DNA of 64,000 nucleotides. Origin: Agriterribacter humi. Its GTDB lineage: Bacteria; Bacteroidota; Bacteroidia; Chitinophagales; Chitinophagaceae. Numbering within the stretch: the stretch's first letter is position 1; each line of letters starts with the position of its first letter. This document shows positions 37,501-46,006 of this stretch, piece after piece. The notes beneath the pieces are model-generated. The model did no database searches, was not told the DNA's origin, and saw nothing but the letters and a program-made list of their open reading frames with translations. Position numbers and translations under genes: made by a program. The stretch covers positions 1 to 64,000 of the forward strand of contig NZ_VOHQ01000013.1 of the NCBI RefSeq assembly GCF_009192765.1, read 5' to 3'.

Positions 37501-38085
37501 ACTACCCGATAGCGGTGCAAGGATATGAATCTGCACTACATTCCACCAGTATGGATCATACGTTACAAGCTCTTTTATCATATCGTGACGATAGCTGCGC
37601 TGCAGTTTCCTCCACCCTTCATAATTGATGTTAAACCGGAACCGGAATTGATAAATATCCCGTTTACTCAGGAATTTCACATCGAATGTATCGGGAGATG
37701 GGGTTTCATTGTGCGCCCACATCTCGAAATGATTCTGGCCCCAAACCAGCAAATTTGCATTAATGTATTGTTGTTCCCCGGCACTAAGCTCAATAACAAG
37801 CGTATCGCCTGCCGTCCAGTCCCATTGTAAAGATTGGGTTCCCAGGCGGTAATGCCGGTCACTTATGGAAAGTGTACCCTTTTTTGCCGTGTAATTTGAT
37901 GGTACGGCCCCTTCCAGGTCGGGCTGCGCATAACCAACTGTGCATGTTAATAATATTGCCAGTGCTGTAAGAATAATTTTATTTATTCGCAGGCTGGCAT
38001 AGCGGATTTTGTGTAATGGCAATATTTTTTCTGTTGCAGATCTTTTTAAAAAGCAGCAATAAGGTTTAAGGTTAATTTTTTGCAT
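34522..38085 (-). CDS. Secreted polysaccharide lyase family 8 (chondroitin ABC lyase-like) with T9SS sorting domain
   Basis: A 1187-residue secreted enzyme. After a signal peptide ending LTCTVGYAQ (the N-terminus is long; the real start may be internal) comes a lyase N-domain (NYTAKKGTLSISDRHYRLGT, QSLQWDWTAGDTL), a helical catalytic toroid with NSWGYDDMLFYKALINAEDF and the catalytic-type segment MKPDGTTFHHYGHYNSYAYS, a beta-sandwich part, and a type A T9SS C-terminal domain (APNPAKDEFFIRL ... GLASGMYFLRLSTG). Arrangement fits chondroitin sulfate ABC lyases, which eliminate uronic acid linkages in glycosaminoglycans. It stands alone, without SusC/SusD or sulfatase genes. Exact substrate is uncertain. 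Confidence 0.88.
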   Translation of the reverse strand: MQKINLKPYCCFLKRSATEKILPLHKIRYASLRINKIILTALAILLTCTVGYAQPDLEGAVPSNYTAKKGTLSISDRHYRLGTQSLQWDWTAGDTLVIELSAGEQQYINANLLVWGQNHFEMWAHNETPSPDTFDVKFLSKRDIYQFRFRFNINYEGWRKLQRSYRHDMIKELVTYDPYWWNVVQIHILAPLSGSGTIFIDNMQYMRTSEMKYADRQMPDLSALATEPYYSSDFFHQLDTLTPTIPLSQPTAKEVDDLNLIRGRIKVIDRGTAPSASELSDANALYATYNIVPDGNLIKGKDISDLSEIDTMFAVFTRSYIHNNNTDSRDKAINILKLMLDNGIAAGSGRWFAGNSWGYDDMLFYKALINAEDFIDEDLRYKIWDWLKWSMGINMGWNENSDGLFDEDNLYVLQDAFLCVILFSPDDAHAVQDLQRLKLYIERFLKNQKGNTDGMKPDGTTFHHYGHYNSYAYSFQAIIDPVLYTFRGTDFLIDAEAYENLRKVVYAQYLMCNTIQFANSLTGRHTFFSPITFSGGFFTRMAQIGGEILNTSIDPIVAGMRTRIYGIDRPPSGVPAEPFPSGFWQMNYSPLAMHRKDNWAATIKGINNYFWGTEISTGANRYGRYQSYGALEIMYPGGLAASGLTATGWDWNKVPGATTIILPFSQLMAPASVSYLAEKNAYNFAGGVKFGIPAPNAPSDVILADLHGDYGMFGLNFKQTAATATHNPSFIFRKSFFCFGDKIVCLGSNINNNDDANKTITTLFQGALSSTGTPTVVDGASKTGVSQSENLDKASPHWLIDAYKTGYYVLPGNTIHVERQSQTSPDQSGSGATTTANFANAFIDHGNAPASAKYAYVIAPNTTENDMTAFAADMQSSSTRAFDILQLDTAAHIIRENASGVTGFSLFLPNDNLVSNDILKGNDVPCVATMQVNIDTLRISLVNPDLNLVNNVSTAVPITLTLYGKWSKLPGIPSKYANVISAEPTQTIVQFNPADGLPAEIALIKSNEVILPIELLSFAGHSDLSGNRNVLELKVENDNETMDYYLERQNADNGAWTTIDSYTFAATTGEQQYTFYDKNIEAPAYLYRVKWQESAGIWQYSNIVLLKNKQQNAITIAPNPAKDEFFIRLKQKPQGSVNWLLADASGKTVKQGRLTSASERISVQGLASGMYFLRLSTGETMGISVIR

Positions 38086-38496
38086 GATTGGTATAATCTT
38101 CTTTCTGACCTTAGTAAATTATTGATCCTCTTAACAATATCTGAGAGGAAAGATTTAAATTTTTATCGGGAACATAAACGGTTGGTTTCAAACATTATGT
38201 ATCCCTTCCGGTTAATTAAAACTCAGTTAATTTCATACGATAAGAAACCGTTCTTTTGCGTTTAACAGAGAAATTCTTAAAATGGAAATGAGGTAATGTA
38301 ATTCAGGGATATGCTATGCGCCATTAAACCGTGCTTTACGTCTTTTCCGGTATTTTACCTTTTATAGAAAAAATCCCGTGCAATAATCATGCAACAATTA
38401 GTGTAAAGAGGGTTTGCCGGAATACTTACCTGGTTTAAAAGAGTCTTTATATTCAGGAGCTACCATTCAATAATTATGTTCTGAATGGTATAAACA
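38086..38496. other. 411-bp intergenic region
   Basis: No gene-like frame with support. It contains the promoter region of the lyase at the left end; the right part is downstream of the hydroxylase gene. I see no strong hairpin. Confidence 0.4.
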
Positions 38497-39495
38497 CTAA
38501 TCTTTCAACCGGTTATGCATTTCGAGATATTGCCGCTTAACCATTTTTGCCGTTTTATTTTCGCCGGTATGACTCCATCCAGGGGGCTTAATTAAATACA
38601 ATAATTTATTTTTGAAACCGGGTGCATGACGGATATCCTTCCACAAAACCCCAAACTCACCAAAGTTTACATCAATAAAACTGTTGGCGTTCATGGGGCG
38701 GGTAATGCCGTATTCTGGTGGCATATCTTTACGCTCATCTTCCAGTGTGCCAAAAGCCTTGTCCCATATATTCAGCAGGTTACAGAAATTGGTATCCATA
38801 TACAGCGGGTTCCTGGCATGATGTACCCGGTGGTGCGAGGGTGTAAGAATGATCTTGTTTAAAAAGCCCATGCGGCCATCTTTCATAATGTTTTCGCCTA
38901 CATGAATAAATGCACCCCATGTGCCGTCAATGAACATGATAAAGAAAAGCAGAGGCGGGTTTACGCCGGCAAGAATGCAGATCGTAGTCCGTATTACATC
39001 AGCATAAGGGGCTTCTAAGAAAAAATGGGTATAAGTAACCGAAAGATTCATGGTTTGAGGAGCGTGATGTGTGGAATGCAAACACCACAATATCCTTACT
39101 TTATGTGCGAGATAATGATAGATGAAATGCGAAAATTCCCATATCACATATCCGTAAATCAGCCAGTACCACGTAAACGAAGTTTTAAAGACGGCATATT
39201 TTTCAAACAATCCAATGCAAAAGGCAACAGCAGCTATGGATATGAACCGCGACACAAAGCGATTGAAAACATAAATGAGGAATGGGACTTTATAATCTTC
39301 TACTTTAAATTTTTTATACGCAGCACTCCGGATGATCTCAATAATAAGCAGTAATGGGATGAAGGGAGAGATGGCGCCGATAATTCCTTTCAGTGTTAGT
39401 AACTCTCTGTAATCGCCCGATTTGAACATATTAATAAGAGAGCCCATACCAAAAAAGCCAATAACCTCATTGTATAAAGTTTCCCAAAAGTTCAT
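38497..39495 (-). CDS. Sterol desaturase / fatty acid hydroxylase family protein
   Basis: A 332-residue membrane di-iron enzyme of the fatty-acid-hydroxylase superfamily. Histidine clusters: HFIYHYLAHKVR (HxxxH), LHSTHHAPQ (HxxHH) and SHHRVHHARN; a His late in VTYTHFF may complete the set. Several transmembrane segments occur before the first cluster (SPFIPLLLIIEII, FISIAAVAFCIGLF). Members hydroxylate or desaturate lipids using oxygen; the substrate is open. It is divergent from an acyl-CoA-binding protein gene with 88 bp between the start codons, suggesting joint control of acyl-chain chemistry (inference). Confidence 0.9.
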   Translation of the reverse strand: MNFWETLYNEVIGFFGMGSLINMFKSGDYRELLTLKGIIGAISPFIPLLLIIEIIRSAAYKKFKVEDYKVPFLIYVFNRFVSRFISIAAVAFCIGLFEKYAVFKTSFTWYWLIYGYVIWEFSHFIYHYLAHKVRILWCLHSTHHAPQTMNLSVTYTHFFLEAPYADVIRTTICILAGVNPPLLFFIMFIDGTWGAFIHVGENIMKDGRMGFLNKIILTPSHHRVHHARNPLYMDTNFCNLLNIWDKAFGTLEDERKDMPPEYGITRPMNANSFIDVNFGEFGVLWKDIRHAPGFKNKLLYLIKPPGWSHTGENKTAKMVKRQYLEMHNRLKD

Positions 39496-39583
39496 ATGGT
39501 AAAAAGTTCAGGGTAAATAAATATTTAAACCAGATCCTTTGTTATGAGCAAGACTTGTTATTTTCACACAAAATTACGAACAT

Positions 39584-39844
39584 ATGGAATTGAAGCAACA
39601 ATTTGAGCAGGCTGCAGCAGAAAGTAAAATGCTGCCGGAAAAACCAAGTAACGACACGTTGCTTCAACTCTATTCTTTGTATAAACAATCAACTGAAGGC
39701 GATAATACTACCGACCCTCCGTCTAATCCTTTCGATTTTGTTGCTAAAGCCAAGTACGAAGCATGGTTGGGCATAAAAGGAAAGACAAAAGAGGTGGCAA
39801 TGCAGGAATATATTAACCTCGTGAATAAATTAAAAGTAAACTGA
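39584..39844 (+). CDS. Acyl-CoA-binding protein
   Basis: An 86-residue ACBP, the four-helix protein best known from eukaryotes. Ligand-site residues are recognisable: LYSLYKQSTEGDN (YKQ-T core) and AKYEAWLGIKGKTKEVAMQE (K-x-x-AW helix), with Tyr near the C-terminus (EYINLVNKL). It binds long-chain acyl-CoA in the cytoplasm. ACBPs are scattered in bacteria and occur in some Bacteroidota. It is divergent from the fatty acid hydroxylase gene and its stop is 11 bp from the convergent sugar isomerase gene. Confidence 0.93.
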   Translation: MELKQQFEQAAAESKMLPEKPSNDTLLQLYSLYKQSTEGDNTTDPPSNPFDFVAKAKYEAWLGIKGKTKEVAMQEYINLVNKLKVN

Positions 39845-39855
39845 TCTGATCTTTA

Positions 39856-40692
39856 TCAGCTCATCACTCCTTTTAAATATCCTGCCGATTCAGCAATCCC
39901 GGGTAATGCGTCCTTCATATCTTTTTCAAACTCTATACTGCATACACTTTTGTATTGTATTTTACGCAATGCCTGTATTAATGCAACGAAATCTATAGCA
40001 CCCCGTCCCAATTCTATTGCTTTGCCGTCTGCTTTTGGGGCAGTAACATCTTTAATGTGCAGGTCAAAAATTCTTGCCGCATAATCTGTCACGGCCTTTT
40101 CAGGTTTCGCTCCTGCACGAAATGCATGTCCTATATCCAAACATAGTCCCATGCGTTTGTCCATTTTGCTGATGCGGTCATACACATCTTTAGGAGCAGG
40201 ATACAATTTATCTTCCGGTCCGTGATTATGAATAGCCATCCTGATATTATATTCCTTTACTTTTTTTTCTGTATACTGCAGTAAATCATAACCCGGAACG
40301 CCAATGATCAGATTTACACCGACCCGCTTTGCATAATCAAAGGCGCGATCAACTTCCGCTTCCGTTTTCATGTAAATAACCCCTACTGTATATACCTGTA
40401 TGCCGCCACTTTTAAATTTGGCCAATACTTCATCAATTGTTTCCTGCGAACTGTTTAGCGGGAGATGAAAATCTTTAACAGAAAGATTACTTATTCCCAC
40501 ACGGTTCATCATAGCAATGGTTTGATCAATATTGTAATTAACAAAAGAATAACCCGCCATTCCTGTTTGTAAAAATTCTTTTTTCATCATTAACTTATTC
40601 CGCATAGTATTTGCAGCACCTGCAAATGGCAGCAGGGAAGAGGCAGACAAAGCAATGGCAGATGTTTGAATGAAATTTCTTCTTGATGACAT
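39856..40692 (-). CDS. Sugar phosphate isomerase/epimerase-like TIM barrel, exported
   Basis: A 278-residue AP-endonuclease-2-type TIM barrel. The N-terminus MSSRRNFIQTSAIALSASSL is a Tat-like signal (double Arg followed by a hydrophobic stretch and AGAANT). Barrel residues include RMAIHNHGPEDKLYPAPKDV, MGLCLDIGHAFRAGAKPEKA, IFDLHIKDVTAPKADGKAIE and VCSIEFEKDMKDAL with conserved His, Asp, His and Glu likely binding a metal. The actual sugar substrate is unknown. It is divergent from a Gfo/Idh/MocA oxidoreductase gene, a frequent pairing in Bacteroidota sugar or inositol metabolism. Confidence 0.88.
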   Translation of the reverse strand: MSSRRNFIQTSAIALSASSLLPFAGAANTMRNKLMMKKEFLQTGMAGYSFVNYNIDQTIAMMNRVGISNLSVKDFHLPLNSSQETIDEVLAKFKSGGIQVYTVGVIYMKTEAEVDRAFDYAKRVGVNLIIGVPGYDLLQYTEKKVKEYNIRMAIHNHGPEDKLYPAPKDVYDRISKMDKRMGLCLDIGHAFRAGAKPEKAVTDYAARIFDLHIKDVTAPKADGKAIELGRGAIDFVALIQALRKIQYKSVCSIEFEKDMKDALPGIAESAGYLKGVMS

Positions 40693-40830
40693 GAATTTTA
40701 TTTTTATAAATTGAAATTAAGGTAAGCAATTTTTTCAGAATGCCAATATCATGCTTTGATTTGCCGTTTGGCATATGATCTTTAAATTTACAGGAGGATA
40801 TGTACAGTTGATGAATATAAAATTACATTC

Positions 40831-42213
40831 ATGCCTTTAAGAAATTTTTCATTCAGGAACATAGCGGTAGACACATTTAATCAGGCAACAGAATCCATTA
40901 TCCTTACCTGGAAAGAAATTGCGGCCTTATTAGGGTTGAACCAGGATATTTATAAAAATCCTCTACACCGTCCGCTCAGTAAACCTGTATCTGCTATTCT
41001 GATTGGGGCGGGCAACAGGGGAAACATATATGCAGATTATGCGCTCATTCATCCCAATGAATTAAACATAACCGGTGTTGCCGACCAAAATGCCGTGCGT
41101 AACGGAAGATTTGCACGTAAGCACAATATACCGGCAATGAACCGCTTTTACAACTGGGAAGCTGTTTTTGCAAGAGAAAAATTTGCAGACGCGGTAATTA
41201 TTGCAACCCCTGATGCTTTGCACGCCGGTCCCTGCCTGCGCGCCTTGGATGCAGGTTACGATGTGTTGCTGGAAAAACCCATCGCTCTTACAGAAGAAGA
41301 ATGCAGGCTGATACACGAAAAGGCCAAAGCAACAGGCAGAATCGTAGGCGTATGTCATGTATTAAGATATTCTCCTTATTTCAAACAGCTTAAAGAAATT
41401 ATTACTTCTAATACCATCGGAGATATTGTAAGTGTGCAGCATATAGAACCTATCGGCTTTGATCATATGGCGCACTCTTATGTACGTGGTAACTGGCACA
41501 ACAGCACTAAATCTTCACCCATTATACTGGCAAAATCCTGCCACGACACTGATATCTTACGATGGCTTATTAATGAGCCCATTGAAGATATACAATGTTT
41601 TGGAGGATTGCGGTTGTTTACGAAAGAAAATGCACCTGCCGGCAGCACCGAAAGATGCACAGATAATTGCGCCGTGGAAGATACCTGTCCTTTTTCTGCC
41701 CTGCAGATTTATTACCGCGACAGGAAGCGATTGTATGTTTTTGATTTGCCCGAACAGCGCCGCAACTGGGATTATATTATTCTAAAGAAATTAAAAACAA
41801 CCGATTACGGCCGTTGTGTATACCGGATGGATAACGACCAGCCCGATCATCTAACGGTTAATATGCGTTTCGGAAAAAACATTACCGCGGCTTTTTCTAT
41901 GGAAGGACTTACTTCCTATGAAGGCAGAAGCACCCGTATAATGGGTACCAAAGGCGATATTGTTGGAGATATGGAAGCCTATACCATTACAGATTTCAGA
42001 ACCGGGCAAAAAACCACATGGAGCTTAAAAACCGATTTCCATGGTGGCGGCGATCACCGCTTAGTGCAGGACTGGGTGCAGGCTGTAGGGCATCACGATG
42101 CGCAAATCCTTTCTTCCACTATTGATGTGTCTGTAGTGAGTCACCTGATGGCTTTTGCCGCCGAAAAAAGCAGGTTGAATCATACGATTGAGGAGGTGAA
42201 GCTGCATAAGTGA
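40831..42213 (+). CDS. Gfo/Idh/MocA family oxidoreductase
   Basis: A 460-residue oxidoreductase with an N-terminal Rossmann domain (AILIGAGNRGNIYADYA, beginning only at about residue 54) and a C-terminal substrate domain. Active-site Lys is in DVLLEKPIALTEEE, and SCHDTDILRWLINEP plus FSMEGLTSYEGR are typical. A Cys-rich segment RCTDNCAVEDTCPFSALQIY, recurrent in this subgroup, could bind a metal. The 50-residue N-terminal extension has no recognised function and no signal peptide. Substrate probably a sugar or cyclitol derivative. It is divergent from the TIM-barrel gene at 39856. Confidence 0.9.
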   Translation: MPLRNFSFRNIAVDTFNQATESIILTWKEIAALLGLNQDIYKNPLHRPLSKPVSAILIGAGNRGNIYADYALIHPNELNITGVADQNAVRNGRFARKHNIPAMNRFYNWEAVFAREKFADAVIIATPDALHAGPCLRALDAGYDVLLEKPIALTEEECRLIHEKAKATGRIVGVCHVLRYSPYFKQLKEIITSNTIGDIVSVQHIEPIGFDHMAHSYVRGNWHNSTKSSPIILAKSCHDTDILRWLINEPIEDIQCFGGLRLFTKENAPAGSTERCTDNCAVEDTCPFSALQIYYRDRKRLYVFDLPEQRRNWDYIILKKLKTTDYGRCVYRMDNDQPDHLTVNMRFGKNITAAFSMEGLTSYEGRSTRIMGTKGDIVGDMEAYTITDFRTGQKTTWSLKTDFHGGGDHRLVQDWVQAVGHHDAQILSSTIDVSVVSHLMAFAAEKSRLNHTIEEVKLHK

Positions 42214-42289
42214 GAGGTGAATAGTGAGTAGTTGTGTGTGCCTTGCACTCTGTGCCCGCTAACCTGAAACTTGCACCCTGCACCCTGCA
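42214..42289 (+). repeat. Low-complexity intergenic repeat block
   Basis: The sequence combines GTGAGAGGTGAATAGTGAGT AG with CTGAAACTTGCACCCTGCAC CCTGCAT, quasi-repeats found in related form at 45940, 47640 and 59440. It fills the space between a plus-strand stop and a minus-strand stop and has no coding features. Confidence 0.6.
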
Positions 42290-43048
42290 TTAACTTATCC
42301 GGCCCACTCCATAATGCAATAGCCGTTCTTCCATTTGTGCATATACTTTTTGTTTCAGTGTTTCTATATCTTTTAGCGTTAAGCCGGCTACTGCAATTTC
42401 TTCCATAAAAACAGCCCTGCTTTTGCCCGGCGTAAGCGTGAATAATTTTCCATAAGGCATTCTGTTGTATACATCTAAGAACAGTACGGGTTTAATGGGA
42501 GTTTGTGTTTCAATGGCGATGCGGAAAGCACCATCAAAAAAAGACTTGAGCGCATTGCCTGTTTCATTAAAAGTTCCTTCCGGAAATATTAAAATGGAAA
42601 TATGTCTTCTCAGCACTGCTTTTAATTTTCTTACGCTTTTTGAACGATCCGCTGCATTGTCGCGGTCTACCGTTACTATTGCATTTTTATAGATATAGCC
42701 AAACACCGGAACGCCGGCTGTTTCTTTTTTTCCTAAAGCACGTATGGGTTGCCGGTAGGTTTTTACAATTACAGCAGCATCAAGAAAGGAAATATGATTG
42801 GTGACGAAAATATATGCTCTCTTTTTATCATGAGGCGATTCATAAATATTTTTATGAATAATACCCACCAGCGGAAACCATATATCACCCCATAACATGC
42901 AGATACGGTATATGGCATTTCCTCCCTGTACAGGCCCCATAAAAGAAGCAATCAGCACAAAGGGGAATACAATAAGCATAAGCAATACGAACAGAAGCAT
43001 TGCATAAATATTGTAGAGCCACCGAACTGCTTTAACCAACAGATTCAT
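42290..43048 (-). CDS. 1-acyl-sn-glycerol-3-phosphate acyltransferase family protein
   Basis: A 252-residue PlsC-type acyltransferase. N-terminal transmembrane segment (YAMLLFVLLMLIVFPFVLIA), block I VTNHISFLDAAVIVK (the H-x4-D catalytic pair), block II region around IVTVDRDNAADRSKSV and block III FPEGTFNETG are intact. It acylates lysophosphatidate or a similar lysolipid at the inner membrane. Downstream genes are in the other direction; upstream, 26 bp away, is the DUF4258 gene on the same strand. A second acyltransferase of this family is encoded at 60455. Exact acyl acceptor is not deducible. Confidence 0.9.
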   Translation of the reverse strand: MNLLVKAVRWLYNIYAMLLFVLLMLIVFPFVLIASFMGPVQGGNAIYRICMLWGDIWFPLVGIIHKNIYESPHDKKRAYIFVTNHISFLDAAVIVKTYRQPIRALGKKETAGVPVFGYIYKNAIVTVDRDNAADRSKSVRKLKAVLRRHISILIFPEGTFNETGNALKSFFDGAFRIAIETQTPIKPVLFLDVYNRMPYGKLFTLTPGKSRAVFMEEIAVAGLTLKDIETLKQKVYAQMEERLLHYGVGRIS

Positions 43049-43074
43049 GAACAGTTATGTTCTTCGTGATGTAT

Positions 43075-43467
43075 TTAATTACAGTTGCACTCCCATTCTT
43101 CATTCATATCTATACAGGTAATAACTACCATGCCCCGTTTTGAAGGTGCAAAAACAATACGTACCTGCTGATCATCATGTGTTATGCCTTCCAAAGCATA
43201 TTTGGGATCTGGTTTCGAATGCAGATCACTCTTACTGTAATTGATCTTCCCTTTTTGCAGTATCTCTTTTATTTCGCTGTCGTCAATATGCCTGCAGCCC
43301 ATCCTGCACCGTGCATGACGGGTATAAATAAGCGGCGTAAGATCACGGTTAAAGCTGCCATCTGCTTCAGTATCCTGCTGCGGAGCATTGTTGCTGTAAT
43401 ACAACCAGAACAAGCCGCAGCATACCAGCAGTAAAATAAGATACCGCGTTAAACGTCCCTTCTTCAT
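43075..43467 (-). CDS. DUF4258 domain-containing protein, membrane-anchored
   Basis: A 130-residue protein with an N-terminal hydrophobic anchor (YLILLLVCCGLFWLYYS) and a C-terminal DUF4258 domain (YTRHARCRMGCRHIDDSEIK, VRIVFAPSKRGMVVITCIDM). The family is related to toxin-like or RelE-like small domains, but this protein is exported or anchored and has four Cys residues (CRMGC, CNCN), so it is probably not a toxin. Its start overlaps the stop of the transglutaminase-like gene by four bases, showing coupling. Function unknown. Confidence 0.8.
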   Translation of the reverse strand: MKKGRLTRYLILLLVCCGLFWLYYSNNAPQQDTEADGSFNRDLTPLIYTRHARCRMGCRHIDDSEIKEILQKGKINYSKSDLHSKPDPKYALEGITHDDQQVRIVFAPSKRGMVVITCIDMNEEWECNCN

Positions 43468-44351
43468 TTTAAGGTATTGTCATGCCCCATAACATCGGCA
43501 AGAATAAGCAATTCCGTTTGCTTGTACAGTTTATCGCTGGTGTCGAAACATTTGGCCAATTCTTCCAGCAGAAACTGCAAAATGAGCCTGTGGTCCATTG
43601 GCTTGAAATAGGATGTAGTGATGGGGACGCCTATTTTTTTGAAATAATTTTCCACATCTTTATGCGTGTATACATGACCGTTCATAGGGTCAACATAAAA
43701 ATGTATGTTATTGTCATTTTCTTTTTTGGGGTTAAAATAGTCGTATGATGTATCAAAATAAGCGAGCAGATACTGGCGCGGGATCTTAATTGCCTTTACC
43801 GGAATATCAAGCAGCCCGCACAGCAACTGGTATATTATGCCGTTCATTATCGAATTGCCGCGTTTGGTTTCCAGCACTTTATTGACCAGGAATTCTTCGG
43901 GGTGCTGATAAGAAACTTCAACACCTTTAAATTTATAATAAGTGAAGAAAATACGATTGATGATATTTACCTGCTCCAGTGCGGTAAGATAGCTGTTGAG
44001 CTCAAGCCAGATATTGCGCTTTATTTTTTCTATCTCCTGAAAAATAGGTGTATCTGCCAGGTCGGGATACTGGTACCTTGCTACCAGCAGTGCCCCCTCC
44101 AAAAGATCATGGCGCGTTGCTTTTGCATAGGCTGAAATATCAGCCTGTAATTCATGAAAATGGAGCCGGTGTATGAGTAATTCAATCTTTCCCTGGATTA
44201 TTTCATCAGGAGTGTTCTCCCACAACTGTTCCAGGTTGGGGATGATGGGTTTGCCATAGCTTACGATCCTGCTGCTCACGGTATCAAATACCTCGTTATC
44301 CGGATCATCTATAAGATGCAGCAACGCATTTATTTCACGGGTTTCTTCCAT
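43464..44351 (-). CDS. Transglutaminase-like (SirB1-type) domain protein
   Basis: A 295-residue cytoplasmic protein. After a helical, HEAT-like N-terminus (ALLHLIDDPDNEVFDTVSSR) the region NRIFFTYYKFKGVEVSYQHP, VLETKRGNSIMNGIIYQLLC and LDIPVKAIKIPRQYLLAYFD matches the transglut_core2/SirB1 family. In many members the catalytic Cys is replaced; here the NSIMNG position indicates loss of the canonical Cys, so protease or transglutaminase activity is doubtful. It overlaps the DUF4258 gene by four bases, suggesting the two act together. Function unknown. Confidence 0.8.
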   Translation of the reverse strand: MEETREINALLHLIDDPDNEVFDTVSSRIVSYGKPIIPNLEQLWENTPDEIIQGKIELLIHRLHFHELQADISAYAKATRHDLLEGALLVARYQYPDLADTPIFQEIEKIKRNIWLELNSYLTALEQVNIINRIFFTYYKFKGVEVSYQHPEEFLVNKVLETKRGNSIMNGIIYQLLCGLLDIPVKAIKIPRQYLLAYFDTSYDYFNPKKENDNNIHFYVDPMNGHVYTHKDVENYFKKIGVPITTSYFKPMDHRLILQFLLEELAKCFDTSDKLYKQTELLILADVMGHDNTLK

Positions 44352-44513
44352 GGGAACTATGAATAAGGTATAGACGCATGAATCCGCCTTTTATTGTAAG
44401 AGAATTTAGATAAATATCGGTTGCACAAATGGATATATACTATTCTTTTTTTCCACAGCAGGTGGACAAGTAGAGATATATGGTATTTAAAAGCTCAGTT
44501 CCGGGGTTCAGTG

Positions 44514-45896
44514 CTATTTCTTTTGTTCGGAACCGATATTGTAATAGACCAATTTAATAGTATCCGCCGGAGCAGGCTTGCTGTTCCAGTGGGGATGTAT
44601 GGCAAGCGCAGTACCCAGGGCAGTTGCCTGGGCTATAGATGCGGCGTATACTTCTATACCCGGGAAGGCCTCTGCCAGCAAATGCATATACAGCGGATTT
44701 TTACCAAATCCTCCGTCAACAAAAATCCTTTTCACATCCGTGCCTTCCAGCACCAGTCCGGTAGAACTGATTTGGCGGCTGATAATATCCAGTATAAGCT
44801 GATGATAGGCCTGTTCATAGCTCCCGAATGAGCTAATGTCCCTTTCGGGGAACACTGTTATGGAAGATGCGTTTTTTGCAGGGGCGGGCGGTTGCAATCG
44901 CAATGCCGCAACAATGCTTTTATCAAATTGTACAGTAGTATAATAATCTGTGCCCTTGTTAAAATGTTCAGCCAGCCTTTTTATCTGCTGTTCATGTTCG
45001 TATCCTGCAAATAAACGCGAAGCTTTTACCGGCGCGCCATGATAGGTCATATAACACAAACAATCCTGCTGCAGCTCTTCCACCGTGAGGGGCATATTGT
45101 TGAATGGGTTAAAGCTGATGGACCATGTGCCCGTGGAAATCAATATAAATGGTTCCCTGAAATTGGTGAGATAGGGGATAAGCGCTGCTGAACTATCGTG
45201 TAAGCCCATGCCGGCCATGATTTTTTTTCCTGAAAGTATTAGCTCTTTTACCTTATCTGAAGCAAAAATGGGCGGCAATTTACTTATCAGTCCTTCCCTG
45301 TATACCCATTCGTGATAATTGTTCTGCGGGAAATTCCACAGGTTGGTATGGCAGCCAATGCTGGTAATATCCGAGCAGGTTTTCCCGGTAAGCAAATAAC
45401 TTATGTATTGTGGAAGATGCAGGGAATAAGCGATCTGGTCAAATACCACTTTTTGCTCATATTTTAAACGGTACAGTTGCATGCCCGAATTTAAGCTGCC
45501 CAATACAGGGGAAGCCGTATGCATGGAGAGCATTATTTCTCCTCCGTACCGGCTATAGAATTTCTTTTTTAAATCTTCCGGGTAGGGTTTAAGGTAATTG
45601 TACAACGGCGTTAGAGGCTTACCATTCTCGTCAATATGCACAAAACTGGCGCCATAGGAAGTGAAATTGATAGCTGCGATATTAAATTCCTTTAATCCGG
45701 CTATTTCGGTAAACGATTCCCTGATCCATTGTGTTAGCAATTCCAGGTTTTCGCAGGGATATCCATCCTCATCTGTTGTTTCAGGAAGGGTGGCGCTTTT
45801 TTCATATACTACTTCGTATGCTTCGTTAAACAGAAATACTTTTTTGTTGGTTTTGCCAATATCATAAATGGCAATAACGGACAAACTATTACTCAT
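44514..45896 (-). CDS. FGGY carbohydrate kinase, probable rhamnulokinase
   Basis: A 460-residue FGGY kinase from the ATG at 45896 (a longer frame adds a hydrophobic, non-family extension). Phosphate loop IAIYDIGKTNKKVFLF at the N-terminus, mid-domain AAINFTSYGASFVHIDENG, LHDSSAALIPYL with the likely catalytic Asp, ILISTGTWSISFNPFN and C-terminal FVDGGFGKNPLYMHLLAEAF fit the family. Context (isomerase, mutarotase, aldolase/dehydrogenase, RhaT on the same strand) identifies the substrate as L-rhamnulose. It is the last gene of the rhamnose operon. Confidence 0.88.
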   Translation of the reverse strand: MSNSLSVIAIYDIGKTNKKVFLFNEAYEVVYEKSATLPETTDEDGYPCENLELLTQWIRESFTEIAGLKEFNIAAINFTSYGASFVHIDENGKPLTPLYNYLKPYPEDLKKKFYSRYGGEIMLSMHTASPVLGSLNSGMQLYRLKYEQKVVFDQIAYSLHLPQYISYLLTGKTCSDITSIGCHTNLWNFPQNNYHEWVYREGLISKLPPIFASDKVKELILSGKKIMAGMGLHDSSAALIPYLTNFREPFILISTGTWSISFNPFNNMPLTVEELQQDCLCYMTYHGAPVKASRLFAGYEHEQQIKRLAEHFNKGTDYYTTVQFDKSIVAALRLQPPAPAKNASSITVFPERDISSFGSYEQAYHQLILDIISRQISSTGLVLEGTDVKRIFVDGGFGKNPLYMHLLAEAFPGIEVYAASIAQATALGTALAIHPHWNSKPAPADTIKLVYYNIGSEQKK

Positions 45897-45939
45897 AATT
45901 GTAAAGGTAAGCGGTAGGGGTTTAAAGACAAAAATCAGC

Positions 45940-46006
45940 GTGTGAAAAAAGAATGCATACAAGAGAAGCATAAGGTGTTCTACTCACTTCTCGCCACTCA
46001 CCTCTT
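45940..46006 (+). repeat. Low-complexity intergenic repeat block
   Basis: ACTCACTTCTCGCCACTCAC CTCTTCTAC is the reverse-strand form of the GTGAGTAGTGAGAGGTG quasi-repeat seen at 42214 and 59440. It sits inside the rhamnose operon between the isomerase stop and the kinase start. Confidence 0.55.

Noticed and set aside
45897-45971. Longer start for the rhamnulokinase gene
   Set aside because: The added residues (FFFHTLIFVFKPLPL) are hydrophobic and unlike any FGGY kinase; the ATG at 45896 places the phosphate loop correctly.
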